DNA from: Methanolobus profundi
GTDB lineage: Archaea; Halobacteriota; Methanosarcinia; Methanosarcinales; Methanosarcinaceae
Direction of reading: 5' to 3'
Assembly (NCBI RefSeq): GCF_900114835.1
Contig: NZ_FOUJ01000001.1
Coordinates: 868,001 to 932,000, forward strand
DNA: 64,000 bases
Part shown: positions 9,059-17,363 of the stretch, in pieces
How the letters are laid out: every line of letters begins with the position of its first letter
How positions within the stretch are numbered: the first letter of the stretch is position 1
Made by a program: the position numbers and the translations under genes
Notes under the pieces: model-generated
Databases searched by the model: none
The model's input: only the letters and a program-made list of their open reading frames with translations
Told to the model about the DNA's origin: nothing

Positions 9059-9103
9059 TCCCATGTGCCGAATAGCGGTTCCCGGCATCATGGAAGAATA
9101 GAT
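9059..9103 (+). terminator. Hairpin after the phosphatase operon
   Basis: TTCCCATGTGCCG pairs with CGGCATCATGGAA with one shifted base on each side. It lies 38 bp after the stop codon. No strong T run follows, so it may be an RNA-processing or stability element rather than a terminator. Confidence 0.35.
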
Positions 9104-9122
9104 CGAACTGTAATAAGAATTG

Positions 9123-9255
9123 CTATATAGGGCCACATGTTAGGGGTTATGTGTTTTTAGTGATTTTTTGAAGAAAGATGATACACACTGACCATCGGTC
9201 CCGGGATAAGATGTACTCATGGCGTCGGTTCAAGTGCTACTTCTGCCCTATATAG
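9123..9255. ncRNA. Candidate structured RNA closed by an 11-bp stem
   Basis: CTATATAGGGC (9123-9133) and GCCCTATATAG (9245-9255) are perfect reverse complements 111 nt apart. Inside, CACAT/ATGTG forms a hairpin with a G-rich loop, and CACACTGAC pairs with GTCGGT..GTG around a 3' domain. The result is a closed multi-branched fold between the phosphatase and the Fe-S operon. It does not have tRNA or 5S rRNA features. Strand and function are unknown; it may be an independent RNA or part of the leader of the tusA-like operon. Confidence 0.4.
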
Positions 9256-9497
9256 ACGACTGAACTTCGATTACACCATATTTAGGACTAATCAACAGGA
9301 AATATATAGAATATATAAAATGAGACATTTTCCTGCCTTTTATTACATATTTAAAGCGATCCTGCATGAGCTCATGCATCCTGGCGAACATAATAAGATC
9401 AGTCAGTTCACAATTGTTAAATACAAAGGACCCCATAAAGGATATCCTTAGGGAACATTTAAATTATCCAGATACAGAATGTATAATGGGAGATCCT

Positions 9498-9722
9498 ATG
9501 ACAGAAACGAATATCGATGTTAGAGGACAGACCTGTCCGGTCCCTCTTGTAGAATGCCGTAAAGCTCTCAAAAAAGCTGCCCCGGGAGATGAGATAATCA
9601 TTCTGGGAACACACCCTGCTTCTAAAAAAGAGATACCAATGGCCTGTACTGCCATGGGTCTTGAAGTAATGGAAATAGAAGAGAACGCTGACAAGGAATG
9701 GAAGATACGCATCAAAAGATAG
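9498..9722 (+). CDS. TusA/SirA-family sulfur carrier protein
   Basis: A 74-residue protein with the family signature VRGQTCPVPL near the N-terminus (cysteine 13 in CPxP), which carries persulfide sulfur in TusA proteins. The open frame continues upstream, but GGGAGA at 9488-9493 sits correctly before the ATG at 9498. It is the first gene of a plus-strand group with a DsrE-like protein, an IscS-like protein and IscU, pointing to sulfur handling for Fe-S cluster assembly. It is cytoplasmic, and the partner specificity is inferred from context. Confidence 0.85.
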   Translation: MTETNIDVRGQTCPVPLVECRKALKKAAPGDEIIILGTHPASKKEIPMACTAMGLEVMEIEENADKEWKIRIKR

Positions 9723-9766
9723 AATAGACATAGATCACAATAGATGGATAGTAGTGGGGACTTAAC

Positions 9767-10186
9767 ATGACAGATAAAGCTGTAATAGTAGTCCATAGTG
9801 GGGACCTTGACAAAATATACAGCGCTATGATAGTAGCCAACGGCGCGCTCTCAATGGGAATGGATGCCTCCCTTTTCTTTACGTTCTGGGGACTTCAATG
9901 TCTCAAAAAGAACGGATTTGACAAAGGACCCCTTTCCAGAATGAACCTTCTTGGACTGGGTAAATGGATGGTTAAGAGCAGGATGAAGAAAGCCAACGTA
10001 GTCTCACTTGAGAGGCTCATGAATGACTACAAGGAACTTGGCGGGAAGGTAATTGCCTGCGAGATGACCATGGAGATCATGGGTATCAAGCCTGAACAAC
10101 TGAACCGTGAATGGATAGATGAATACGGTGCTGTCGGCACCTATATTATGGAAGCAAAGGACGCAAAGATAACACTTTTCATATGA
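9767..10186 (+). CDS. DsrE/DsrF-like family protein
   Basis: A 139-residue protein opening with AVIVVHSGDLDKIYSAMIVANGAL, typical of the DsrE/DsrF/DrsH-like fold, followed by FFTFWGLQCL and a C-terminal segment with CEMTMEIMGI. Members bind or relay sulfur, often with TusA. Two cysteines (in LQCL and ACEM) are candidates. It is encoded between the TusA-like and IscS-like genes, so a role as a relay in this operon is likely but not proven. Confidence 0.78.
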   Translation: MTDKAVIVVHSGDLDKIYSAMIVANGALSMGMDASLFFTFWGLQCLKKNGFDKGPLSRMNLLGLGKWMVKSRMKKANVVSLERLMNDYKELGGKVIACEMTMEIMGIKPEQLNREWIDEYGAVGTYIMEAKDAKITLFI

Positions 10187-10230
10187 ACTTTAAATATGCT
10201 CAAGATCAAGGAGTGTAAGAGGAGGAACAG

Positions 10231-11397
10231 ATGTTCGATAAAATGATATATCTTGATAATTCTGCCAGTACCCGATTGGATGAGAAAGTAATGGACGCAA
10301 TGAAACCCTATTACTTCGACACATATGCAGTTGCCACATCCGAATTCGGTTACTCAATGGGCATTGATGCAAAAGAAGGACTGGAAGCAGCCAGAGGCAT
10401 TATAGCAACCTCACTTGGTGCATCAGCAGAAGAGATCGTCTTCACATCAGGCGAGACCGAGTCCAGTAACATGGCCATAAAAGGTGTTGTAGCAGCTCTT
10501 AAGAAAAAGAAGGGAGAGCACATCATTGTATCCAAACTAGAGGATTTTGCTGTCCTGAACACAGCAAAGAACCTTGAGAAACAGGGCTACAGTGTAGATT
10601 ACATCAGCGTTGATGCAGAAGGTATCCTGGACCTTGAGGAACTTAAGAGCAAGATACGTGACGATACTGCCCTGGTATCTATCCAGCATGCAAACCAGGA
10701 GATAGGCACCCTTCAGGACCTGGATGCTATCGCAAAGATATGCAAAGAAAAGGATGTACTGTTCCATACCGATGCAACACACAGCTACACAAGAGTACCC
10801 ATCGATGTATCAACGACACCTGTAGACCTGATAAGCATGTCAGCTCACACCATCCACGGACCAAGAGGTGTCGGTGCACTATACATCCGCAAGGGTACAC
10901 CCATCAACAAATGGATGGACGGTGGATATCAGGAAACCGACCGTCGTGCAGGACTTGAGAACATCCCTGGTGCAGTAGGATTTGCAAAAGCAGTGGAACT
11001 TGTCACTGAAAAGGAGACAGAGTTCCTGACATCGCTCAGAGATTATACCATAGAGAGGGTCTTTGAAGAGATACCTCATGTTACCCTGAACGGAAGCAAG
11101 ACACAGAGAACACCACAGAATGCGAACATCACATTCCACTATGTTGAAGGTGAATCCATGACTCTGCACCTTGATATGAGAGGCTTTGCAGTCAGTACGG
11201 GTTCAGCCTGCTTCAGTCGTTCACTTGAAGCAAGCCACGTGATACTTGGTATCGGTGGTGACCACGAAAGAGCACACGGATCGATAAGATTCACGTTCGG
11301 ACGCTACAACAGCAAAGAAGATGTTGATGCAGTGGTAGATGCGATCAAAGAGATAGTAAGTCAGCTCAGGGCTATCAGTCCCCTGTATAACAAATGA
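10231..11397 (+). CDS. IscS/NifS-like protein lacking the PLP lysine
   Basis: A full-length (388-residue) member of the cysteine desulfurase family. YLDNSAST, TSGETESSN, HANQEIGT, the active-site loop STGSACFSR with Cys327, and the C-terminal RFTFGRYN region are all present. The residue that forms the Schiff base with PLP is not: the usual SxHK reads SAHT, with threonine at 207. The ring-stacking histidine is aspartate 105 (LEDFAV), and the conserved glutamine after the PLP aspartate is His184. The archaeal IscS of Archaeoglobus fulgidus is also known to lack this lysine. The protein is therefore unlikely to be an ordinary desulfurase; a scaffold or sulfur-acceptor role with IscU, the next gene, is my inference. 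Confidence 0.85.
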   Translation: MFDKMIYLDNSASTRLDEKVMDAMKPYYFDTYAVATSEFGYSMGIDAKEGLEAARGIIATSLGASAEEIVFTSGETESSNMAIKGVVAALKKKKGEHIIVSKLEDFAVLNTAKNLEKQGYSVDYISVDAEGILDLEELKSKIRDDTALVSIQHANQEIGTLQDLDAIAKICKEKDVLFHTDATHSYTRVPIDVSTTPVDLISMSAHTIHGPRGVGALYIRKGTPINKWMDGGYQETDRRAGLENIPGAVGFAKAVELVTEKETEFLTSLRDYTIERVFEEIPHVTLNGSKTQRTPQNANITFHYVEGESMTLHLDMRGFAVSTGSACFSRSLEASHVILGIGGDHERAHGSIRFTFGRYNSKEDVDAVVDAIKEIVSQLRAISPLYNK

Positions 11398-11406
11398 GGT
11401 GAGATA

Positions 11407-12042
11407 ATGAAATTCCCATATACTGAAAAGGTGCTTGAGCACTTTAAGAACCCACGTAATGTAGGGAAGATGGAGAATCCTGATGGAAAAGGACTTGAAG
11501 GCAGCCCAGCCTGTGGAGACATGGTTGCAGTTTACCTGCAGGTCAACCCGGACACACAGATAATTGAGGATATCAAGTTCGAATCATACGGATGTGCCTC
11601 CAACATTGCAACTGCTTCTATAATAACCGAGCTTGCAAAAGGCAAGACACTAGAAGAAGCAAAGAAGATCTCATGGCAGGAAGCAACAGAAGAGCTCGGA
11701 GGACTTCCACCAGTTAAAGCACACTGTTCCGTGCTTGCGGTAGAAGGCCTGAGAGCTGCCATCCGTGACTATGAGGAAAAGCACGGCCTTGTAAGCGAAC
11801 AGGAACCAACCACTCCAGACGTCCTCAGAAGCAGATTGAAGCATGTCATGAACCCAATGGCAGGACTTGACATCATCAGGACCGAGCTTGTGACAAAGAT
11901 GGAGATAAACGATGGTGTTGTAAGGATACTTATCGACCTGCCATCCAATCACCAGTTCGCAGCAAACATCAAAGAAGAGGTCATGGAAAAGATCGAATCT
12001 CTCTGGGATGTAAAAGAGGTCAATGTTGTCTTTACTGAGTAA
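11407..12042 (+). CDS. iscU: IscU-type Fe-S scaffold fused to a MIP18/DUF59-like domain
   Basis: Residues 1-125 are IscU: the ligands Cys36 (SPACGD, with Asp38), Cys63 (YGCASN) and Cys107 (PVKAHCSVLA) are present, with the LPPVK motif that contacts the HscA chaperone in bacteria. Residues 140-211 (HVMNPMAGLDIIRTELV through VNVVF) resemble the MIP18/DUF59 Fe-S assembly domain. Ordinary IscU is about 125 residues, so this is a two-domain fusion. It starts 10 bp after the IscS-like gene and is surely co-expressed. The second domain is assigned by pattern and lacks an obvious cysteine. Confidence 0.83.
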   Translation: MKFPYTEKVLEHFKNPRNVGKMENPDGKGLEGSPACGDMVAVYLQVNPDTQIIEDIKFESYGCASNIATASIITELAKGKTLEEAKKISWQEATEELGGLPPVKAHCSVLAVEGLRAAIRDYEEKHGLVSEQEPTTPDVLRSRLKHVMNPMAGLDIIRTELVTKMEINDGVVRILIDLPSNHQFAANIKEEVMEKIESLWDVKEVNVVFTE

Positions 12043-12054
12043 ATGAAAAATGAG

Positions 12055-12080
12055 TGGTGCATTTATTGCACCATTATATC
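12055..12080 (+). terminator. Terminator after the Fe-S operon
   Basis: TGGTGCA (12055-12061) and TGCACCA (12067-12073) form a perfect 7-bp stem with a 5-nt loop 12 bp past the iscU stop. T-rich DNA follows (ATCTATTTTTG). Confidence 0.55.
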
Positions 12081-12163
12081 TATTTTTGAACTTTTCAAGT
12101 TCCTGAATTATATTGTTACCTATTTCTTCGGACACCCCATCTATTCCTTTAGCATGCGGTACA

Positions 12164-12793
12164 TTATCCCATAATTTCAAGCTCCGCAGAACTGCAGACC
12201 TGACCCATTATAGGATAGATCACATTTAAGGCAAAATTTTGCTCATCGTCATTTCTCGCAGCAACGCAGTCACTCAGGACAACACAGTTATAGCCCCTAT
12301 CAAAAGCACTCCTTACCGTACTTTCAACGCAGAGATTAGTAACAGCACCTGCAAATAGCAAGGTATCGCAGTTCAGGGCCCTGAGTATCCGATCGAGGTC
12401 TGTGTTGTGAAAGCCGCTCATCGTATGGTATTTAGTAACTCTGATATCCTCTAAATGAGGGGTGAATTCATCTATGACCCTTCCCTGGAACTCGCCTTCT
12501 TCCGGCGTCATTTCAGTAAGGTCCATTTCTCTGAGAGGCTTCCAGAAATCTACAGCCGACAAATTCCGGTTCAGTGCTCCTGCTATCTGAGGTCGCAGGT
12601 CCATTTCAACGAAGATTATGGGCATCTTTGCTGCTCTGAACTTTTCTATGGCTTTGGCCGTTCTCCTGATCATGTCTTTTTCCTGAGCAAATTTCCAGAC
12701 ACCCCAGTCGATCCCAAATCCATTTTCATGAAGAACAAAGTTCTGCGCATCTACTAAGATAAATGCAGTGCTATCTCCTTTTACTTTTGTCAC
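12164..12793 (-). CDS. Isochorismatase-family cysteine hydrolase
   Basis: A 209-residue cytoplasmic enzyme of the isochorismatase-like hydrolase fold (nicotinamidase and related amidases). The catalytic triad is visible: Asp15 (LVDAQN), Lys121 (VTKYHTMSGF) and Cys155 (GAVTNLCVESTVR), the last in the characteristic cis-peptide motif. The fold hydrolyses amides or vinyl ethers, and the substrate is not evident. The start is GTG at 12793, preceded by AGGGGG. The gene is convergent with the Fe-S operon and stands alone. Confidence 0.85.
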   Translation of the reverse strand: MTKVKGDSTAFILVDAQNFVLHENGFGIDWGVWKFAQEKDMIRRTAKAIEKFRAAKMPIIFVEMDLRPQIAGALNRNLSAVDFWKPLREMDLTEMTPEEGEFQGRVIDEFTPHLEDIRVTKYHTMSGFHNTDLDRILRALNCDTLLFAGAVTNLCVESTVRSAFDRGYNCVVLSDCVAARNDDEQNFALNVIYPIMGQVCSSAELEIMG

Positions 12794-12963
12794 TTTTATT
12801 CCCCCTTAAAAGAACAAACAGAATTAATAGAAAAAAATTTGTTCATTGCACTATTGGCTTTAAAATACGATATATTTTTTGGGACAAATATTACTAAAAA
12901 GAATTACTGATCCTGGATACTAATGAGAACACTTCAACTGAACATATACAAGTTTGAATATCT

Positions 12964-13367
12964 GGCTCTGTAGAATCCCTCATTTGAATGATTCATGAGA
13001 TAATGCATACATGTGATGATCGAAGACTATCAATTTTGTGGCAGGTATCATAGCTTTTAATGAACTATATGCGGAAAAAGAGTTGAAAGTAACAGATTAT
13101 TTAAATCATCTTTTCGAATCGTGCCGGCTTCGCCGGACCCTTCGGGATGATCAAAGATATCCATGACTTTTCGATCGATAAAACTTATTGTTCACTGCAT
13201 ACTTGTTTTTATGATTGTTTACAAAGATAATTGATGGACAAAGAACAAGGCAACCATCCGCCGCAGGCGGCACGTTCCTTCACTGCTATCATGAAGGCTT
13301 GTGAAATAATGTATTTATTGAAAGTTACTGAGTTCAAAGTTGCAATTAAAAGGATATCTACAGAGCC
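12964..13367. mobile_element. MITE-like element, 404 bp
   Basis: It is bounded by inverted ends GGCTCTGTAGAATCC (left) and GGCTCTGTAGATATCC (right, read from the minus strand). Flanks are GAATATCT and AAATATCC, matching at six of eight positions, as expected for a decayed 8-bp target duplication. It has no transposase gene. Inside are the GCCGGCTTCGCCGG hairpin (13123) and the CCGCCGCAGGCGG hairpin (13258) shared with the other copies. The same ends and a perfect duplication are seen at 60506-60816. Confidence 0.7.
13121..13280. repeat. Paired GC-rich hairpin repeat (copy 1)
   Basis: Contains GCCGGCTTCGCCGGACCC with TTCGGGAT at 13121-13148, and CAACCATCCGCCGCAGGCGG with CACGTTCC at 13251-13278. 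Both motifs recur near 54.8, 60.6-60.75 and 62.1-62.25 kb. Here the order of the two hairpins is swapped relative to the other copies. Confidence 0.65.
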
Positions 13368-13386
13368 AAATATCCTGTATTGATAC

Positions 13387-13854
13387 TCACTCGATCTCAG
13401 CTATTATCACAACATAGTTCTTACCATATTTCTTTGCGCATTTGGGACAGGTAGTGTACCACATGTACCATTTCCTGATAGTATGACCCTGTTCCTTTGC
13501 ATATATCTCGAAATCATCACACCATTTCTTAGTATCCTTGAACGGGCCTTCGTATACCTTGCTCAGGAACCTGCCGCTAAGGTTTACATTCTCCGCATCC
13601 GGTATCTCTTTATCGACTGCCAGATAGATATCCATGTTCCATTTCGATGTGTGGTCGGAAAGACCGAGAGAATCCGGTATACTTGCACCTGCTTCACGCA
13701 CTTTCCGGTCAAGTCTCTTCATCACTCCGCCAAAATTGACCGGCATATAGAATAGTGTCAGTACTTTGTCTTTTATAAATCTCTTATTCTCCCACTCAAT
13801 GACTTTCCCATCCCAGGGTTCAGGATCGAACTTCGGACAGCATTCCTCTTCCAT
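13387..13854 (-). CDS. GyrI-like small-molecule-binding domain protein
   Basis: A 155-residue soluble protein. The pattern of a basic strand (VLTLFYMPVNFGGVMKRL), IYLAVDKEIPDAENVNLSGRF, KVYEGPFKDTKKW and a C-terminal YTTCPKCAKKYGKNYVVIIAEI resembles the GyrI-like/effector-binding fold. The CxxC pair (CPKC) might bind a metal. The family assignment is tentative and the ligand unknown. The ATG is well placed after AAGGAGTGAT. It stands alone just beyond the MITE. Confidence 0.6.
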   Translation of the reverse strand: MEEECCPKFDPEPWDGKVIEWENKRFIKDKVLTLFYMPVNFGGVMKRLDRKVREAGASIPDSLGLSDHTSKWNMDIYLAVDKEIPDAENVNLSGRFLSKVYEGPFKDTKKWCDDFEIYAKEQGHTIRKWYMWYTTCPKCAKKYGKNYVVIIAEIE

Positions 13855-14287
13855 GATAACATCACTCCTTCATGTAATTGAACATCTGGTCCGCAGGTAT
13901 AAATCATCATTGATATTGTATTTAAAAACTATATCATATTTATTTATTGATTAAAATTAAAATTTATCTTTTAGATCATAATTAAGAAACATTGTTTCAA
14001 AAGATTTATGGATTATTAAATATATATCTATAAGATTGGACATATGAACAAGATCTGAATAAAGAAGAGTATTTGACAATAGTGTCATTTCTGATTATTT
14101 AGATATCTTTTATTTTTAGCGATTATCGTTGTAGAATTGAATGGATCAACTAACTTCGTAGAAAATACTCTTTTTCAATCTAGTTGGTGGTATTAACACG
14201 ACAGAAAAGGAAAAAGATAAGCCTGATGAAAACAAAGAGACAGAAGCTGAAAAGGAAAAGGAGCCTCTGGAAAAGATAGCATACTTC
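13855..14287. other. Intergenic region and possible N-terminal extension of the next gene
   Basis: AT-rich up to about 14160. The sequence TTGGTGGTATTA (14184-14195) is Shine-Dalgarno-like and exactly complementary to 1711-1722. From about 14187 to 14287 the reading frame of the following gene is open and strongly lysine/glutamate-rich (AEKEKEPLEK), but it has no ATG, GTG or TTG. Confidence 0.5.
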
Positions 14288-15781
14288 TTGCAACGATTTT
14301 GGGACTACCACATAGTCCGGGTGATCATTGCGATCATAATATTGATCATGTTAGTAATAGCAATAAGCCTATTATGCATTCTTTCTTTGCAGCAAGAACC
14401 CTACAATATAATAGTGACCAGATTCTTTTTCATATTGCTAGCCTCTATTTTTCCTGTCCTGATGTTCGTTCTGTTCATCTGCAGCAGAAGATACAGCCTT
14501 TTTACAGAGTTCATACTCGATCTACTGAAACTGGGATTGCTTTCAAGATACAATAATGAACACGAGATCAATTATCAAAGAAGGATCTATGCATATCTGC
14601 AAAAATTCCAGGAATACTACGGACAATTCTCCCAAGATATGAAGGAGAAGCTCTCCAAAAGAATAAAAGAGGATGATCCTGAAGAAATAGAATCCATGGG
14701 CCCTCTGGGATTTAAAAGTTGTCTGACACCTGAGTCTCTATGGTATATACCGATCGTGTTTACAATATTGCTCATCGCAGTTGGCTGGGTGATCACATTG
14801 CCACCATGGCAGACAGGAGATGGTACTGCTGAGATCATCGATCCATTATCTTTTCTTACAGAGAATGAAAGACTGTATCCAATAGATAACAATATCAGTA
14901 ATGTATCATATTCAGTTTCTGATAAGAACACAGAAACTATAGAGGATCCTGTGCTCAACGGTCTTATGAGGGTCTTTAATATTACAAGAACGCCCGTTAC
15001 CTTTGCGTTCCTTGGAGCATATTTTTATTCTATGCAGATACTTGTCAGAAGATTCCTGCGAAGGGATTTCAGGATCAATGTATTCATTACAGTTTCACAA
15101 AGGATAATATTGGGCATCATAGCCACATGGGTTATTTTTTCAATACCTGCAATTTTGTCAAATAATTACAACTCATTTGCAGCAGTAGAATATATGGGTA
15201 AACTGAACTTTCTTGGCTTTATAATAGGAGCTTTTCCTTCTATTATATGGAATTTCTTGAAAAAACACACTGCTGATTGGTATGCGTTCTGTCTACCGGA
15301 TTTTACTGAAAGATTTCCTCTTACTGAACTTGACGGACTTGATGTATGGGCTGAACTCAGGTTCCAGGAAGAAGATATTAGCAATGTTCCAAGTCTTGCT
15401 ACCGCAGATATAGTAGACCTGATGCTGATAACAAGGTTCCCAGGAGAAAGACTGATCTTCTGGATCGATCAGGCAATTCTTTATATGACACTGGGAATGG
15501 ATACTGCGGACAACAATAAGAACAAAAAATGTGAGAATAAGACCCCTATTCAAAATATGGGAGCAATTGGAATTCGAACAGCAACCTCTCTGATAGATAA
15601 CTTCCAGCAGAATAGATCAACTGATCTCTGGAATAAGGCAGGTTACACGATCGAAGAGATCCAGTCGATCATCACATCGATCGAAGCAAACCCTAATATC
15701 AGGCTGATACAGGCATGGAGAAGATTCCCATCCTATGAGCGCCATTGTAAATGTGATCCTGCTTCATGGTTCCTGTTATGA
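14288..15781 (+). CDS. Hypothetical polytopic membrane protein
   Basis: At least 497 residues from the first usable start (TTG at 14288). Two membrane helices lie near the N-terminus (VRVIIAIIILIMLVIAISLL and FFFILLASIFPVLMFVLFIC). A soluble charged region follows, then a helix near residue 150-170, three more between about 235 and 330, and a soluble C-terminal domain of about 160 residues (starting DFTERFPLTELDGLDVW). I do not recognise the family. The coding pattern continues upstream of 14288, so the N-terminus is probably longer and begins at a non-standard codon or behind a frameshift. Confidence 0.65.
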   Translation: MQRFWDYHIVRVIIAIIILIMLVIAISLLCILSLQQEPYNIIVTRFFFILLASIFPVLMFVLFICSRRYSLFTEFILDLLKLGLLSRYNNEHEINYQRRIYAYLQKFQEYYGQFSQDMKEKLSKRIKEDDPEEIESMGPLGFKSCLTPESLWYIPIVFTILLIAVGWVITLPPWQTGDGTAEIIDPLSFLTENERLYPIDNNISNVSYSVSDKNTETIEDPVLNGLMRVFNITRTPVTFAFLGAYFYSMQILVRRFLRRDFRINVFITVSQRIILGIIATWVIFSIPAILSNNYNSFAAVEYMGKLNFLGFIIGAFPSIIWNFLKKHTADWYAFCLPDFTERFPLTELDGLDVWAELRFQEEDISNVPSLATADIVDLMLITRFPGERLIFWIDQAILYMTLGMDTADNNKNKKCENKTPIQNMGAIGIRTATSLIDNFQQNRSTDLWNKAGYTIEEIQSIITSIEANPNIRLIQAWRRFPSYERHCKCDPASWFLL

Positions 15782-15838
15782 GCGAACTAAGCATTACTCG
15801 ATCTATTTTTAAATGATCGCATCCCATAACTACAGCAG

Positions 15839-16375
15839 ATGACACAAGATATCCATCCAGTGATAACTAAAGCTGAAGAACTCGGACTCTCAGCTTACAT
15901 GCTGGATGCTTCTGATATCGATGTTGAGAACAGGGTCAGACTCAAATGTGCCTATGGATGCAGAGGCTATGGAAAACGTCTGAGCTGTCCGCCACATATT
16001 ATTTCCATCGATGAGTTCAGGAAAATGCTAAAAGAGTACAGCACTGCCATTCTGCTTATCGAAGAGCATGACACATCTGCTGAGGATGATATCTTCAAAG
16101 CATGGTCAAGACTGCGTAAGGGTTCATTCCATAAGATGCTTGATCTTGAGTACTTTGCTTTCAGGAAAGGTTTTTCCTTTGCACAGTTGCTTCGTCCCGG
16201 TGCATGTAACGAATGCGCCATCTGTGGCGAGGAATGCAACAAACCTGAACTCAGGCGTTTCCCCCCTGAAGCTGTTGGGATCAACCTGTCAAAGCTCATG
16301 GAGAAGAAGGGACTTGAAATTGAGTACTGTAACTTCGACAGAGTGAAATGTGTTGGAATACTTCTACTGGAATAA
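15839..16375 (+). CDS. DUF2284 cysteine-rich metal-binding protein
   Basis: A 178-residue protein with the cysteine pattern of DUF2284: CAYGCRGYGKRLSCPPH near the N-terminus, then CNECAICGEECNKPELRRFPPEA and a final CNFDRVKCVG. These suggest an Fe-S cluster or other metal. The function is unknown, but the family is frequent in methanogens and anaerobes. A TATA-like TTTTTAAAT at 15806-15814 is centred about 28 bp before the ATG and no Shine-Dalgarno is seen, so the mRNA may be leaderless. It lies 36 bp before the RNase III gene. Confidence 0.8.
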   Translation: MTQDIHPVITKAEELGLSAYMLDASDIDVENRVRLKCAYGCRGYGKRLSCPPHIISIDEFRKMLKEYSTAILLIEEHDTSAEDDIFKAWSRLRKGSFHKMLDLEYFAFRKGFSFAQLLRPGACNECAICGEECNKPELRRFPPEAVGINLSKLMEKKGLEIEYCNFDRVKCVGILLLE

Positions 16376-16410
16376 AATACTGAAGACAGCCAATAAGATG
16401 AGGGGAAAAA

Positions 16411-17202
16411 GTGAGACTTAATGCTGACCTGAAAGTGAACGAAGATGACCTGAACGAGTTCCAGACAATAATTGGATTCAAATTCAATGACCAGACCTAT
16501 CTTATACAGGCTCTTGTCCATGGATCACTTTTCAGTGGAGATAAGGACAAACTGAATGCTTTTAGAAAGATCAACGGTCTTGAGAATAAGGACTATGAGA
16601 AACTTGAATATCTGGGAGATTCGGTGCTTGGTCTCATAATAGCAGAGTATGCTTATCATGACAGGGATATTAACGAATATGCCAGCTCAAAAGGACTCAC
16701 CATTGAAGGAGTATGCACTAAGATAAAAGAGATTCTTGCTTCCAACAAGAGCTTAAAACCTGTTGCAAAGAAAATAAAGCTATCAAGATTCATACTGGCT
16801 GAACCACATGTCAACATCGATGGAAAACTATCAGATATGATCGAATCGCTCATCGGTGCTATCTATCTGGATGGTGGTCCGGGACATAGTGACCAGGATA
16901 ACAACTATTCAATTGCCAGGGATTTCGTATACAAGTTCTTTGATATAGACGATGCACTGGATAAGATAAGTATATCGAATCCCAAAGGGCTCATTCAGGA
17001 AATGTTCCACCAAAATGCCTGGGGACATCCCAGCTACAGGATCATCGATGAAGAAGGACCGGACCATGAAAGGTATTTTACAGTAGGTCTGTACCTTGGT
17101 GAAAAGCTCCTTGCCACCGGTTCAGGCAACAGTAAAAGAAAAGCTGAAAAAGCTGCAGCAGAATTGCACCTCAAACATCTTCATGAAAGAGAGCAGGCAT
17201 AA
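16411..17202 (+). CDS. rnc: Ribonuclease III
   Basis: 263 residues with the standard two-domain layout. The nuclease domain carries YEKLEYLGDSVLG with Glu63, Glu66 and Asp70, and LSDMIESLIGAIYLD with Asp142 and Glu145, matching the metal-binding residues of the bacterial enzyme. A double-stranded RNA-binding domain follows from about residue 190 (NPKGLIQEM through KAEKAAAELHL). It should be catalytically active on double-stranded RNA. RNase III is not widespread in archaea, where the splicing endonuclease usually handles such helices. GTG start at 16411 after GAGGGG. Confidence 0.87.
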   Translation: MRLNADLKVNEDDLNEFQTIIGFKFNDQTYLIQALVHGSLFSGDKDKLNAFRKINGLENKDYEKLEYLGDSVLGLIIAEYAYHDRDINEYASSKGLTIEGVCTKIKEILASNKSLKPVAKKIKLSRFILAEPHVNIDGKLSDMIESLIGAIYLDGGPGHSDQDNNYSIARDFVYKFFDIDDALDKISISNPKGLIQEMFHQNAWGHPSYRIIDEEGPDHERYFTVGLYLGEKLLATGSGNSKRKAEKAAAELHLKHLHEREQA

Positions 17203-17363
17203 CCTGCATCTTGCAATAGATATAAATAAATTGTCACTATTTATCATTATAATGTATTGCTGAGTAGTAGTGGCTATAGATGAACGTTTGCTAGTTTGAT
17301 CTGTATCGAACAAGCAAAGAACACACTGCTCAAATAACGTAAAAACCGAAGGTGGTAATAAAA

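Noticed and set aside
9123-9255. tRNA or 5S rRNA
   Set aside because: No T-loop GGTTCRANYCC, no anticodon arm and no 5S consensus; the fold is closed by an 11-bp stem around a larger domain.
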